A stretch of DNA of 64,000 nucleotides, from assembly GCA_000711775.1 (NCBI GenBank), contig ARYC01001496.1, forward strand, positions 1 to 64,000. Direction: 5' to 3'. The position numbers and the translations under genes were made by a program. This stretch comes from Oxytricha trifallax. Lineage: Eukaryota; Ciliophora; Spirotrichea; Sporadotrichida; Oxytrichidae. Below, in pieces: positions 49,272-61,471 of this stretch. Each line of letters begins with the position of its first letter. The stretch's first letter is position 1. Under the pieces are notes generated by a model. That model searched no databases, was not told where the DNA came from, and was given only the letters and a program-made list of their open reading frames with translations.

Positions 49272-51242
49272 ATGGATAATGAGAAAATGACACTAAATAA
49301 ATCCTTAAAAACAGAAGAAAATTAATCATTTATTGAACCAACTAATACTATGAATCTCGAAATAGGAGATTAATCACCATTTTTACCAATGAAATAGGTA
49401 ATTATAATAAATAATGATAATCATTTCATTATAGTAAACGTCATCATATTTCAGTCCTATCGTCAGAAGAACACTCTTTCAAGCCTTTACAATAAAACTT
49501 AGTTTATATTATGGCATTTTAAGATTTATAATACTATATATTCATCCTGACATTCTGTAACTATGCAGTTCTACATACAACTCGAGCTGCCTGGTCAAAT
49601 GCTACTCCCTAGATAAAAACTCTTTACTCATTCGATTCAAAACTTATTAGCTATATGAATTCCTCATTTCTCTTCTGCTATGCAATGATGGGTATTTTCT
49701 CAGGTCATTTGGCTGACAAATACAATAACTTATAGTAAATAAAATGAATTATTAAATAATTTTAAGATAGTTCTTAAAGATATTAATAAGGTATTGTGAT
49801 ATAATAGTTTTAGAGTAATTCATTTTTAAAAATAATTCCAATCTAATGATAAAAATATAGAATAAGAATTAGACAGAGAGCAGTAAAATTTTTATTAAGC
49901 ATAAAAACAGATTATAATACAAATATTTATCTAATATAAAAAATTAAGAATTAATAAGTGAATTAATTTAAAATACAAGAAGAATAGATTTATAATTATC
50001 GCTTACACTTTGATCGGTATAAACGTGATATGTGTAGGATGTTTGTAATACATAAATAAAGATCATTAACAAATCTGGCTGTATTTCCTCCTCCGCATAA
50101 TCGATGGCACTCTCCAGTCTATTGGTTGGGCTACAAATTTAGCAGTCTTAAGCAATTGGTTCCCAAAGCATGGAAGGGGTTTATTGATAGGCTTTTGGGC
50201 ATCAAATGCAAATGTGGGTGATATAATCGGGGCTTAAATTTACAAAAGTGTAATAAATGCTGATAACACAAATTGGGGCACAGGCATAATAATCGTAGGT
50301 GCGCTCGTAGTAGTTTTTGGAATAATAAACTTCTTATTCTTGATTGAATACCCACAGTCTATGGGTATTGTTATTCAAGAGGAATCGCACTTATTCTAAT
50401 AAGTTTAGCAAACTACTTAAGAAAAGTAAGAACAAAAAAGCATTAATTTCTTAGATGCTTTGCTTATCCCTGGAGTTTTGATTTTCTCAATATGCTTCTT
50501 CTTTATAAAGTTCTCAATGTATGGGTTTTACTATTGGCTGCCTGACTACATCTAATTTGGCTTAGGTTATGATAAAAATACCTCTGTAAATATATTCAGT
50601 TTGTTCAGTACAGGCAGTATAGTTGGAAATATACTTATGGGCACTGCTACTGATTTCCTCCCCTATAGATCCCCTGTGTTTTTAATTGGTACTGCTCTAG
50701 CAACTGCTTTAACTTTAGCTTTGACTCTTTGGGATAATCATGCTGTAGCTATAATCTCAGCTTTTATGTTTTTATTGGGTGGTTCTTTAAGCGGATCTAC
50801 CATAGTCATTTACAAATATTAATTAAGAAAACTATAAGTCTGATGTATATGATTTAGTTTTGCTAATCATTTATTTAATTGCAGCGATAGAATGTGATCT
50901 TGGTAAATAACAAGCCCTAAGAAATAACTCTAAAGCTTTAGCGACAGTCTCAGGTATAATTGATGGAATAGCAGGTTTTGGCAGCATTTTAGGTCAAATA
51001 TTAATTGGCATAGTAAAGGATGCATCTGGATGGAGAGCAACTTTTGCAATGCTGACAGTTGCAACTGGGTTAAGTTGCGTGCCAAGTGCTTGGTTTATAG
51101 TAAGAGAATACAAGGAATCATTATTCATTAAACTGTTTAAGTGATTAATTACTTATATTTTGTTAGTAAATGGAAAGAAAAGAAAGCAGAAGAATCAAGA
51201 AAGTTAAAACAATCGACCCTTAACTAGCAATGTGATTTATGA
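49272..51242 (+). CDS. Major-facilitator transporter, SLC37 (sugar-phosphate) type
   Basis: The protein starts MDNEKMTLNKSLK. After a cytosolic leader, the first membrane segment reads FILTFCNYAVLHTTRAAWS, followed by AMMGIFSGHLADKYN, the A-motif loop typical of this superfamily. Later segments include GTLQSIGWATNLAVLSNWF, FYYWLPDYIQFGLGY and SKALATVSGIIDGIAGFG; the last is close to the SLC37/glycerol-3-phosphate-transporter signature. Introns: about 49396-49450, 49734-49991 (GTAAATAAAATG to AAGAATAG) and 51144-51169, plus an unresolved insert at about 50820-50883. Ends CDL-TGA at 51242. SLC37 proteins exchange sugar phosphates for phosphate, often at the ER; the substrate here is not known. 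Confidence 0.85.
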
Positions 51243-51395
51243 AGACAATATTAATATAATAGAGTAAAATTTATTTAAATCGAGTTGTATAAAATTATCA
51301 TAGTATCAAAAAATTTCAGTAAAACATTAAGATCTTTTTTTTAACTTAAACTCTATTTCACATAATCATTCTTATTCATTTATCTTTAGTTTCCT

Positions 51396-51655
51396 TCATT
51401 GTTATTTATTTTTGATTTCTTTCTAAAGTTTGTTAATTTAGCCCTTCTTTGATTAAATCAAGCTTTCAATAGCATCTTTGACAATCATAAAATTGTAATG
51501 CCCACCTGCATTTGACACCAACACATCTACTTCCTTATCATCATAAACTAGCATCAAACTGAAGTATTGCACATGCTTGCATTTTTCATTATATTGAAGC
51601 TTTTGTTCTCTGATAAAGGTGTTTTCTTTTCTTAGATTTTAGGAATCTTGAGAGC
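51396..51655 (-). CDS. Partial small protein, family unknown
   Basis: A minus-strand open stretch reads ENTFIREQKLQYNEKCK then HVQYFSLMLVYDDKEVDV, LVSNAGGHYNFMIVKDAI, and a Lys-rich tail to TGA at 51396. Its base composition is like coding DNA and unlike the flanks. No convincing ATG is in frame; the 5' part must lie upstream beyond an intron or IES (51670-52390 is AT-rich, with a possible short exon MKMQELIIFITSSQ near 52200). It is convergent with the transporter gene, 150 bp away. Confidence 0.45.
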
Positions 51656-52389
51656 ATATTCAGTCATAATACTGCAAAAATTGTGAATTGTTAAATTCTT
51701 AAAATACAGATGAATATAAATAAATGTTGATGATAATATTTTTATAATTATTTATTTGAAATTTGTTTGATTTATTCTATTTATTTATATACTTTGGAAC
51801 CAAGTAGAAAAAGTTATTTATTTTTACTACTTGGTCCCACTATTTATATTAATATATTTAATTAAAATTTAAAAATGTATTTTTTTAGAATGTGTTACAT
51901 AAATGAAATTAATTTTCTATAACTATAAAATAAGATTTATTCAATATTTTATTTATTTTATAAATCACAATTTTAGACATAAAATATGACTAGTATTTAA
52001 ATCTTGATACTTATAATAGAAGTTTATTTATAAATTACTCATTTTTAAAAACCGATATAAATCAAATTTGATAATTGTAAAAAGATCATTTAATTTTAAT
52101 TTAAATTATTTAAGTATTTATCTATTTACTAATAATTAATAATTTATTTAGTGCGATTAAGATGAAGTAATAAAAATAATTAACTCTTGCATCTTCATTC
52201 GAAAACATATATAAAAATAAAATAAATAAAAAACTTTCAAATTTAATATTTATTTATTTATTCAAGAAGGTAACTTATATATTTCTTTATTTCTAACAGT
52301 TATCCATATTTCGAATATATTTTCTATTTTGACTGATTGATCTATCAAATGCAGTAAAATATTATCTAAATATAATAATAAATTGAATA
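51656..52389. other. AT-rich region with one small hairpin
   Basis: No gene is supported. An imperfect inverted repeat, GGAACCAAGTAG at 51796-51807 and CTACTTGGTCCC at 51827-51838, could fold as a 12-bp stem (one mismatch) with a 19-nt AT loop. Its meaning is unknown. Confidence 0.4.
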
Positions 52390-54654
52390 TCAGTAATTTT
52401 TAAGAAAACACAACACTATGCTAAATATATAATACTTCTCTTGCACTTAATGAACAGGATTTTTGTCTTTTCTTTGCTCTTTCAAAGAATCCAAAGTATC
52501 CTTTGGCACAACTAATCTAGTCTTTTAAAGGTCTATAACATCACTTTCATTTATGTGATTAGGTTCATGAGCATTGATAAATTCCAGTTTCATAATATCA
52601 TCCTACTGTAATTTTATCATTCTTAATTAGTAGCCAACTAACTCTGGAGTGACTCTCTTATTATCAGTTAAAATATTGTATCTCTAAGGAGCACTTAAGG
52701 AAGTCAGAAGCTTTGTATTGAAGGTCTTTTTGTATATTTCAACACCTTAAAGTAAAGGTTTAATTCTGTATAAGAAATCTGGATTGTTAAAAGCTGTCAA
52801 CCTAGACTAAGGTCTTAAGGAGAGGGAAACTTAATTTTAATGAAGTTCCTTGAAAGGAGTTGAAATCTCAGTTTATTCAGCTTGGCGGTCAAATTAATGT
52901 ATACTTGATTGATGAATGTAATCATTAGAAGGTCTTTGAGTTTAGAATTTTGCAATATTTTCAAGCAAGTTAAGTTCTGCTTGCTAGATTTACTCCATAG
53001 TCATTTCATCTTTATTTAAAACTTCTTCGTTTATATACTAATTGCAAGTTCCATTCAATTAAAGTTAACTTAAACTTGAAATCATTTAATAGTCTTTTCT
53101 CTGCATTCCAGTATTTAACTACCTTTATATTTGCAGTAATTCGTTTTTCTTTGATAAAATAATCTCTCCAACTTTATTTATCTTTGAGTCCATTTTAACT
53201 AAAGAAGGCTTAATTTTACTCTCAAATTATTCCTTGAATTTATAAAGCTGCATCTATTTTTCAGTAATTTAAAACAATTCTTATTTATACTCATCTGAAA
53301 CATGCTCCTTTTATTAATCAATTAATAAATTTTCCGCATATAATTCCTCTGTTTTTTCTTTAATAGCTTGAATCTTGACTTCAGTCTCGGTTACTTTGAA
53401 TAAAAATTGTTGTTTATTGACGTTTAAAAGGGAGACTCTTCTTATGTCTTCATCAACATTGTTTGAGGGTTGACTTTACTCTATATCATTTTGCTTGTAT
53501 AAACCTCTTAGTCGATTAAGTAGCAATTCTTTTTGATTCAATAATTGAAGCATAGTTTAATCTTAAGACTCAATCATTCTCCCAATAAAATCATATTGCT
53601 AGTTCAAGTGAGGTATTTCATTTTACTGGAAGCTATTGATTTATTGTTAGAGTTATGTGATTAGCTACATCTCTTATTCAAGGTCTGACTTGAGTTTTTA
53701 TATAACATTTTAGCTACCGTTTCCCTTGATAATTTTGTCTTCTAACCCTTTTACCTTTCGCTATTTCCACTCAACAGTCTCTTGTAAATTTTACACTCTA
53801 TAAAATTAACTGCTGACGTCTTCGTATGTCATCATGTCATGCTCAATAATTAGCTCTTTACTTTTCTCTATTTGGTTTATTTACTAGTCAATAGTTTCTA
53901 AAGAAGAATTATCATCCTCGATTTGCCTGTTTTTGTAAATGAAGTTCCCTTCTATGTCTTTTTATGATAGAATTTCCCTCATTAGTTGCTCTAGTTACTA
54001 AGCTTTATTTATGAAATCCTATCTTAAAAGTTCCAGCTTTTCAATCTCATTGATTGATTATTGAATTTCTTCAACTTTTTGAAGTTTTTAAGTCTCTAAT
54101 TTAGAAACTTTAGCTTAATGCTTTACCTCCGCTTTTTTGAAATTTTCATCTATAAGCTAGAGTTCACTTTTTATAAGATTGTCTGTCTGAGAAGCTTTTA
54201 TTGATTTTTGCTTATATTTCTCTATATATTTGTCTCTCTTATCTGATAGCTTTTGTATCTCTTCATAAATTGCCTTGATTTAATGCTTTACATCTTCTAC
54301 TTGCTGCTCATCATATATATTATGAGCTGATTTCTGATTCGTTGATTATTAGCAGCTTTAATCCCCATTTTTATAAGTCAATAAGGGTGTTGAGTTCATG
54401 CTTTAACCCTTCTAAGATGATGAATTGTACTGGTTTTACTAGAAATTTATGGCTTTATTTTTCAAGGGAGACAACATCTGCATTGGTGTTGAAAGAGACT
54501 TAGAAGACTGATAATTAGTTGATTGGGATTGATAGTTATGAGCAGATGGCTATAGCTGATCTTGCTAATTGTTAAAGAATGACTTAGTGTGATGTTGAAT
54601 CAAGGGACTCAGGTAATTATTGGAGTTATTTTCAGCTGATGCTGTTTATGACAT
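52390..54654 (-). CDS. Coiled-coil protein, uncharacterised
   Basis: Starts MSQTASAENNSNNYLSPL at 54654. An N-terminal Ser/Gln/Asn-rich part of about 100 residues is followed by several hundred residues of heptad-like text (VEDVKHQIKAIYEEIQKL, KRDKYIEKYKQKSIKASQ, LQETVEWKQRKVKGLEDK). The C-terminal part contains APQRYNILTDNKRVTPELVG. It reads open on the minus strand with TAA/TAG as glutamine. The first in-frame TGA after KEQRKDKNPVH is at 52390, so the last twenty or so codons are AT-rich and their translation is less sure. Likely structural or cytoskeletal; no named family. Confidence 0.65.
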
Positions 54655-54980
54655 AGTTAGATGTATTTTATATTTTTACTTAAATTTATTACTAGTCGCT
54701 TAACAGACAAATAATTTAATTTCACTAGTCTTAAATATGAGAAAGATGATTTGAATAAGATTTTTGTAGAAATCTAATTAACTAATAGTCAATAGAATTA
54801 TAAGTAGATAATATTGCGAGTCAATTTTGAGTTTAATTATACTTTTTTTGTTATGTGATTTTCAAAAAATTCTTTAACTCTTTAAATTTATGAAATATTG
54901 CTAGGATTTAGTGAGCATAGACAAATATATGACGACATTACTCTGTTAATGATTTAATGTTAACATGCTTATTATTACTA
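54655..54980. other. Intergenic region
   Basis: About 325 bp of AT-rich sequence between the coiled-coil gene start and the RING-gene stop (both minus strand). Nothing recognised. Confidence 0.45.
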
Positions 54981-56206
54981 TCAAAAGGTCAAAAAGACAT
55001 CTCCGCCAAAGAACACGAAGCTCATAAACATAAAGAACATAAATATCAGTAGCAGCCTCTGTAATTGTTATTCCCTACTCTCCTCGTTATTAGCAGCATT
55101 TGCTCCACCTCCAGCAGCTCCGTTTCTATTATTTGCGCCATTTGGTCCGAAAATATCTTCCCAGGTAAAATTTAAGGTAAATAAAGCAGGGAAAATACCC
55201 AGGCCCATTACGAACCCACTACCTGAATTATTGTTACCGAAGAGTCCTCCACCTTGATTGAAGTTTTAATTTGGTACTGGGCCTTAGCGTTGTCCTGCAG
55301 GACGTTTTGGGATTTCTTAACTGGATTTCTTTCTAAACAAAACAGATCAGCATCCAATTAAAACACGTTGAACATTAATTTCAAACATAGAAGTACTTAA
55401 TTTAAGCAGACTGCATGTATATGCTAATGATTGTATGAAATTTACCTTGGATCCTCAGTGTTTCCCTTTGTGTAAATGGGTATTAATGTTTCCTTGGAAA
55501 TGCCACTTTTACAGACTGGACACAGTAGTGTTTCCTTAGGCTAGTTTATCCACTGATATATACACTCCCAGCAGTAAAGATGACCGCATGTTGATACCAC
55601 TGGCTCATTCGCTAGGTCTAAGCAAATATTGCACTCGAATTTAGAGTGAGCCTATTCTTTTATATACTTTTATTTTAATCAATATATTTATACTTATTTA
55701 AGAAGAGAAACTAATTTTCAATGATTATACACAAATATTTATAAAATCTAATAGTTTTAATTCTTTTTGAGGGCGAGGTTATTGTTAATTTTATTGGTTG
55801 TTTTGGCTATTTATATTGCCTGAATTATTATGCTGCCTATTATTTATTTCTGTAATTAATGGATCACTATAATCAAAATATTATTTATGTAATTTGAAGA
55901 TTGTAATATCAAATGATTAATAGATTAATCATATTTATTTAATTAAGGCAATATAATCATCTGGATGACTATTGGTATTTGATGACGGTGCACATTTGAC
56001 TTCTTCCAGTGGATTCACATCACTACCATTGAAACTACATTACACTTTATAATAAATAAGAATTATTACATATCTCTACGAACAAATGAATTAATTGGCT
56101 GACTGGGGTTGAGTTAATCAGTGGTGTCTGCAAATTACTGGTGAGACTGAGGATCTATTTCTTATTCAAGTTTTGTATATTCCATTTTGTTTATATTATT
56201 GTTCAT
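54981..56206 (-). CDS. RNF5/RNF185-type (RMA) RING E3 ligase, membrane anchored
   Basis: The minus-strand gene starts [17 protein letters not shown] at 56206. The C3HC4 RING is complete at about 55630-55500: [34 protein letters not shown]. After an intron (from about 55443) the C-terminal half has a Gly/Asn-rich region with [18 protein letters not shown] and ends in a hydrophobic anchor ([18 protein letters not shown]) before TGA at 54981. RING, linker and C-terminal membrane span are the layout of RMA1/RNF5/RNF185, ER ligases of the ERAD pathway. Two or three more short introns lie in the 5' half (near 56085-56045, 55955-55865 and 55770-55655). Confidence 0.85.
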
Positions 56207-56565
56207 AATTCTTTAAATATTTATATTTAAGTCATGAAAAGGGGATGATTAATGATATATGTGTGTGGTTTAAATATAATGACAAATAAAATACTCCTAT
56301 TAAGTTAATAATGTATTAATTTAATTTATTGAAAATTAGCAATGTTATCTTGTTAAGTTTAAAAATTATAATATTTTAATTGATTAAAATTAAATAGGGT
56401 GAGTTTTTTGTTTGTTTTTTCATTATTTTTATTATTAAATAAATTTTTTCTGATTGAAATCAATTAAATTTCAGGCAATCATTGATAATTAATAATAAAC
56501 ATTGAATATAGATATTATCATTGTGATTCAGGTAAATTATAATTATTAAATCAACAATCAATTTA
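56207..56565. other. Divergent intergenic region
   Basis: About 360 bp between divergent starts. AT-rich with T-runs near 56400-56450. It likely holds both promoters or a somatic chromosome break; no motif is recognised. Confidence 0.4.
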
Positions 56566-58393
56566 ATGAAGAACTAATATACCAACTAAAACAACTAAGA
56601 TATAAAGAGAAGGTAAAGAAAATTAAAGAAAACAATTTATTCAAAGCCATCATATATTTTCTTTAGTTTTGACAATCAGTGGGATCAAAGAGACTATGGA
56701 AGCAACAACACTAGAAAAGAGCATGCATTTGAGTTCACAAACTAGAGATAAACCTCCTATGCTAACTCTAACTTTGAAAAGATACAGTAACAACAGAAGC
56801 AAACTAACTATGTGGATGGGTAATCTCCAAAGGATACCTTCAACTTTACATCCAATCTCATGTAAAACCAAAACAAGCAAAGCTACTAAAGCAAGTGGGA
56901 GGGCTCAAATGAGGAGAGCAGATTCAATTAATCAGCTTCAGGGAAAGAATCAGGCAGTGGATATGGTGCTAATAGTAGTAACAAGAAGTTCAACTTTCAG
57001 TTTCGTGCTCCAAAGAAGCAGCAAAAAATCAGTGACTACCATCAAGATCTTGGAAGCAACAACTCTTCAGCATTTCTCCAGCAAAAGTCCACAGGACTAA
57101 ACTATCAGCAATCTTCATTTGATTAGCAAACTGGCAGAGACAACTCATTAGCTTAAGTGTAGAAGCAATTGAGATTCGAAGATTTAACTATTGATGAGAA
57201 GAGTGAAAGTGAGGACATGGAGTTAAATCTTACTTAACTTGAACTATTTTCTAGAGATCCAGAGTCAAAAAGTTCTAACTTCCATTAAGACTAGAGAGAG
57301 GAAGTAAAGGTGAGAGATACTCATGGGCTCAAAGATTCTTATGAGGCTGGAAAGCAGTCATCTATGCATGATAGCAGCACTTACTCTGTAAGAATATTAT
57401 GTCCTATAAATGTTATGTTAGTACGAAGATTTCATCCAATAATCAAATAAGAAAGGTAAAAATGAGGTCTAAATATAAGAGACAGGTCCAGGACACAACA
57501 AATACCAATCTTATTTGAAAAACATGCAGTAGATTAAGCAATCAAATCCACCAGCTAGTTCTGATAACCTTGCTAAGTATGCTTACTAGCCATAACCTGC
57601 CAACTAGATCTCGTAATTATTGCTCTTGTAACATTTTATAGTGATTTTAAAAAGAACGATGAGGAGAAGAATCCAAAGAAGAGAAGCTGGGATGAGTTTT
57701 TTATGCCAAAGTAAGAAGAGAAGCAATCTTCAGGAGATTTAAAGCATAATTAAAATCTATTCTTCTCTAATTCAGCTATGGTTGAGTCAAAGAAGAAGCC
57801 AGTCAACACCTTTACTTTTACCCCTTAACCTTCTACCTTATGTAACTATAATACAGATAATTAAACTTACATTTTTAGCTCTAGCTGATAACAGCCCCAC
57901 ATAACTCCCATACTTCGGTACTGCTCCAAGCAATTCTGTTAGCACTCTTCAACACACCATGCCTATTATCAAAGAGGAGTCTAGATCCATTTAGACTTTG
58001 AACTAGATCTAGAAAAGCCTTGATAAAATGCGAGAGTTTACATAGGAGAAGAGAAGGATTATAGAGGCTGAACAACAACAAAAAACTCCAGACTATGAAC
58101 TTGAGAATAAGTTTGAAAATTTACTCTTGAAAGTCAGAGCTTAGAATGTCTAAACACTTAGTAAGTTCTAATGATTATCGTCATTTGTAAAATCTTATGC
58201 AATTTTAGGTGAGTAGAAAGCTGCTTTTGTTTCTAGTGTTTAGCAAAGTTTGGCTTGGAAATCTGGTATGACAGAGAAGCTCATGAAACTAGATAAAAAT
58301 ACCCACATCAAGAGATAAAGTTTGCAAGTTCAAACTCATCAAGAAGCCAAGTAGATCAAATCTAATGATGGTAGAGATGCTAGATTTTATTGA
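56566..58393 (+). CDS. Uncharacterised Q/N/S-rich protein with a C-terminal helical part
   Basis: Starts MKNQYTNQNNQDIKR, with a likely 53-bp intron (GTAAAGAAAA to TTCTTTAG, about 56612-56668) and then FDNQWDQRDYGSNN. The first 200 codons are rich in Asn, Ser, Gln, Lys with scattered Phe (KFNFQFRAPKKQQK), a little like FG nucleoporins but without clear FG repeats. Later exons: 57430-57615, 57640-57840, 57885-58150 and 58208-58393. The last two are helical (SLDKMREFTQEKRRIIEAEQ; SSVQQSLAWKSGMTEKLM), ending DARFY-TGA. Resemblance to a nucleoporin coiled coil is only a guess. Confidence 0.6.
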
Positions 58394-58430
58394 TTTGATT
58401 ATTGAGTGATAGATATTCCCCTGATTCAAT

Positions 58431-59626
58431 TCATTTTTTTATCATTTTATAAATTATATAAACCAATTAAATATGATTTAACATAAAAAAATGATTTAAA
58501 TTTAAAAATTAATAATCATTTTTAATTGAGAACAGTTATTTTTATATTTTAAATACAGTTAAATTAGGGAACTTCTCTTCTATTCCTAATATAGATATAA
58601 TCCCATTGCCTTGTAAACTTAAAAACTCCAACTCAGGCAAGTCAACAAACCCCTCGATTGTTTACATATCTTTAAACACTTTATTTATGGATAGTCTCTA
58701 TATCAAAGGCAATTAGTTTGAATTATTTTAATTTCTTACATATAGTCCAGGAGTTGATGCTAGAAACATTAAATCTTATTGAGGATATTTCAGCTCAATT
58801 TCATCTAAGTATAAATTCTGCAGTTTTATGCAATTCTAAAAAGCCTCTTGAGGTATGTTTGTTATGGGATTTCCACTTAAATTTATCTCCTCTACCTAAA
58901 TTAAAAGTTTAGTAATCACCATTCTTTTTTGACTTACATTAGGGAAATGCTAAAGCTATTTCAAATTCTTAATTTTATTTCTACCAGCTTAGATCTCCTT
59001 GAGCTCAATCATTGGCTCTGTGACTCCCCCATAAATATATAAATCCTCCAGTAAATTCCCAGTTACCTGTAATATCTCCAGTTTCCTCAAATATTTCAAA
59101 TTCTCCAACTGCTTAATTTTATTGTGATCGAGCACAAGAACTCTTAAATTTGGTAATTTATTCAGATTTTCCATCGTTTCTATGCGATTGTAACTTAAAT
59201 TCAATTCTCTAAGTTCTTTTAAGGTGTCTAAATTGTTGATTTTTTGTAGTTTATTGAAGGAGAGGTCAAGTGTTTTGAGGTTTGTGAATTATTTCAGCAT
59301 TACGTTTCCAGCATCGATGAAAGTTACGCCTTCTGAAATTATCTGCAAATCGATTTATTAGTTGCATATGATGTATTTGAATAATAGGAAAAAATTCTAT
59401 AGAATTGAGTTTTAAAGTATTTATGCAAATCGGTTAATTTAGCGTAATCTCTTGTCATAGCACACTTAAAAACAAGTGCTTCATCAATAAGTTGCTATTT
59501 ATTTTCTTCTTTTTCATCTTCATCGTAAGAAGATGCAGCTTTTGGAAATTATGTTAAGGTTTTGTTAAAATTAGAGCCTGTGGATGTAAAGAGAGGGGTG
59601 TGCAAAGACTATTTTCTTGCTTCCAT
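58431..59626 (-). CDS. Leucine-rich-repeat protein (SDS22/LRRC type)
   Basis: Begins MEARKQSLHTPLFTSTG at 59626. A conserved LRR block of the LxxLxLSxNxIxxI kind follows: TNLKTLDLSFNKLQKINN, LRELNLSYNRIETMENL, LRVLVLDHNKIKQLENL, LEILQVTGNLLEDL, then VEEINLSGNPITNIPQ and LEFLSLQGNGIISILG. This spacing (22 residues, I at the end) is typical of SDS22-like and axonemal LRR proteins, which act as protein-interaction scaffolds. Introns lie near 59400-59340, 58960-58905 and probably 58740-58670. The stop is the first in-frame TGA at 58431; the gene converges on its neighbour with 37 bp between stops. Confidence 0.75.
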
Positions 59627-59823
59627 ATTTTTCTTACTTATTTCTTAAATACTTTTAAAGTATATTATAATATTCATTTTGTAATTTTCAAAAGTAATTT
59701 GAAAAATTGTATGATATAAGAAATTTTTTAATTTTTACTATCATTATTTATATCTTCCTTGTTTTTTATGAACAGCTCAGAATTGAAATAGTATAATAAT
59801 AATAATAAATTTAGAGTAATTAA

Positions 59824-61324
59824 ATGGCTAATTTGCGTTTTAAGCTCTTATAATCGAAACTAGCTTGGTTTCTACGAGAATTATCAATTGGTCAACATGA
59901 GACAGGCTTGTACTACAAACGAAAGAGAGAAATAGCTTCAATAGGGGGAGGTATTATTACTATTTTTGCCTTACTCTACTTAATTATGATGGGGTCTTCA
60001 CTTGTGAATGATGCCAAAGAACGAAAAGACATTCACATTACTAGATCTTATGACTACAAGGATATTGCTGAATTCAAAGTCACTTTCAAGTAATTGTTTG
60101 AGCAATTGAATACTTAAATATCAATTGTATAGAGGGATTTAAGTAGCTCACCAGAGTTGCTATCATGTGACAATTTTCATAATAAAATCATGATATATAG
60201 TTTTACATGAGCATCTCTAATTGGAAAGAAATGTATTGGTACAACATGACTTGCACAAAAGTATAAAATTACCTGCAAATTGGTTTCAATCTCACTAGAA
60301 ACATTGATGAGTATAACTCATTTGTCTCTCAAGATGACATTCTTTAACAAATATATCGTGTTTATTTTAGTCAAATTTGATCCAAATTTCAGCACAGATA
60401 ATTTCTACGTTTTCTTCTAATCAGACAGCTTCTTTTTTAATGGGAATTATATGTAAAAAAACGATTTTATAACTCTACCTATGAGATTTAAGAATTAGCA
60501 TGTTATCAATTTAGGAACTACCATTGTTAAAACTACTGAATCACTTTGGTAATTAGACAGTGATTTTGAGAAATAACAAACGTTTTATACCATGAGAGAT
60601 CCAAATTACATTAATAAGTGTAATCATCTGATTTGTATGGCTTTTAGTTTCAATAGATTCTTTTAAAACTAAAACAAATATGATTATCCATAAATAAATC
60701 GATTAATATTTATATTTTTTAGTCAATTTTCATCCTTCCTATCATGTGATGACCATCTCTAATGTAATTATTCAAGATGACTTAGTTTATGTGTAAATTT
60801 CCACAATTGATCCATAATTATATAATCTTTTTAATTTAACTCCTTACCAACTTACAACTATAATCAGTTCCAAGACAACACCCTCTAAATGGCTTTTTTA
60901 ATCATTATTATTTTAAAACTAGCCAACAGAGACTATATTTCTATAGCCAGCTTCATACTTCGCAGCACTCTCTAAATTAGGCGGTCACCTCAGTATAATA
61001 TCACTTCTTGCCATTATACTAGGGATGTACCACAAAATCAGCTTTGAGAAAGAATTAAACATCAAGTTACAAGAGAAAATGCAGGATTTACAAGATTAAA
61101 ACAGTCCTGATAAAACTGTGAAAAATACAGAAATTGTCTAGGATATTATTAGTTTTGAAAGATTATTGGAAATAGGGGTTAAATAGTAAAATAATACTAC
61201 AAAACATGACTAAGAGGATGGAAATGATATGAAGAATGCTAATGGGTAGAGTAAAAAACATGGATAATCTAATAATGGTAATTATCATCTTTTGAACTTT
61301 GAAATTGAACCTTAATAGAAGTGA
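59824..61324 (+). CDS. Two-span membrane protein, uncharacterised ciliate family
   Basis: Starts MANLRFKLLQSKLAWFLR and has a first membrane span at residues ~40-60 (GGGIITIFALLYLIMMGSS). A large non-cytosolic domain follows, with Asn/Phe/Tyr-rich text, and a second span near 60985-61030 (HLSIISLLAIILGMYHK). The tail is charged and Asn/Gln-rich, ending FEIEPQQK-TGA. Two or three introns lie in the ectodomain (near 60190-60240, 60270-60360 and 60680-60730). Proteins of this layout are common in ciliates, but I know no function for them. Confidence 0.65.
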
Positions 61325-61471
61325 TGATAAAACATTCAAATATCATATTTAAGTTACATGAAGCTCACAAAATTCTTGACTATATAATTGAATCAATGAT
61401 TATGCGTGTGATTGATATAAATTAGTTGTCAATAATTTAAATATATAAGTATAATTATAGATTAAAATCAA

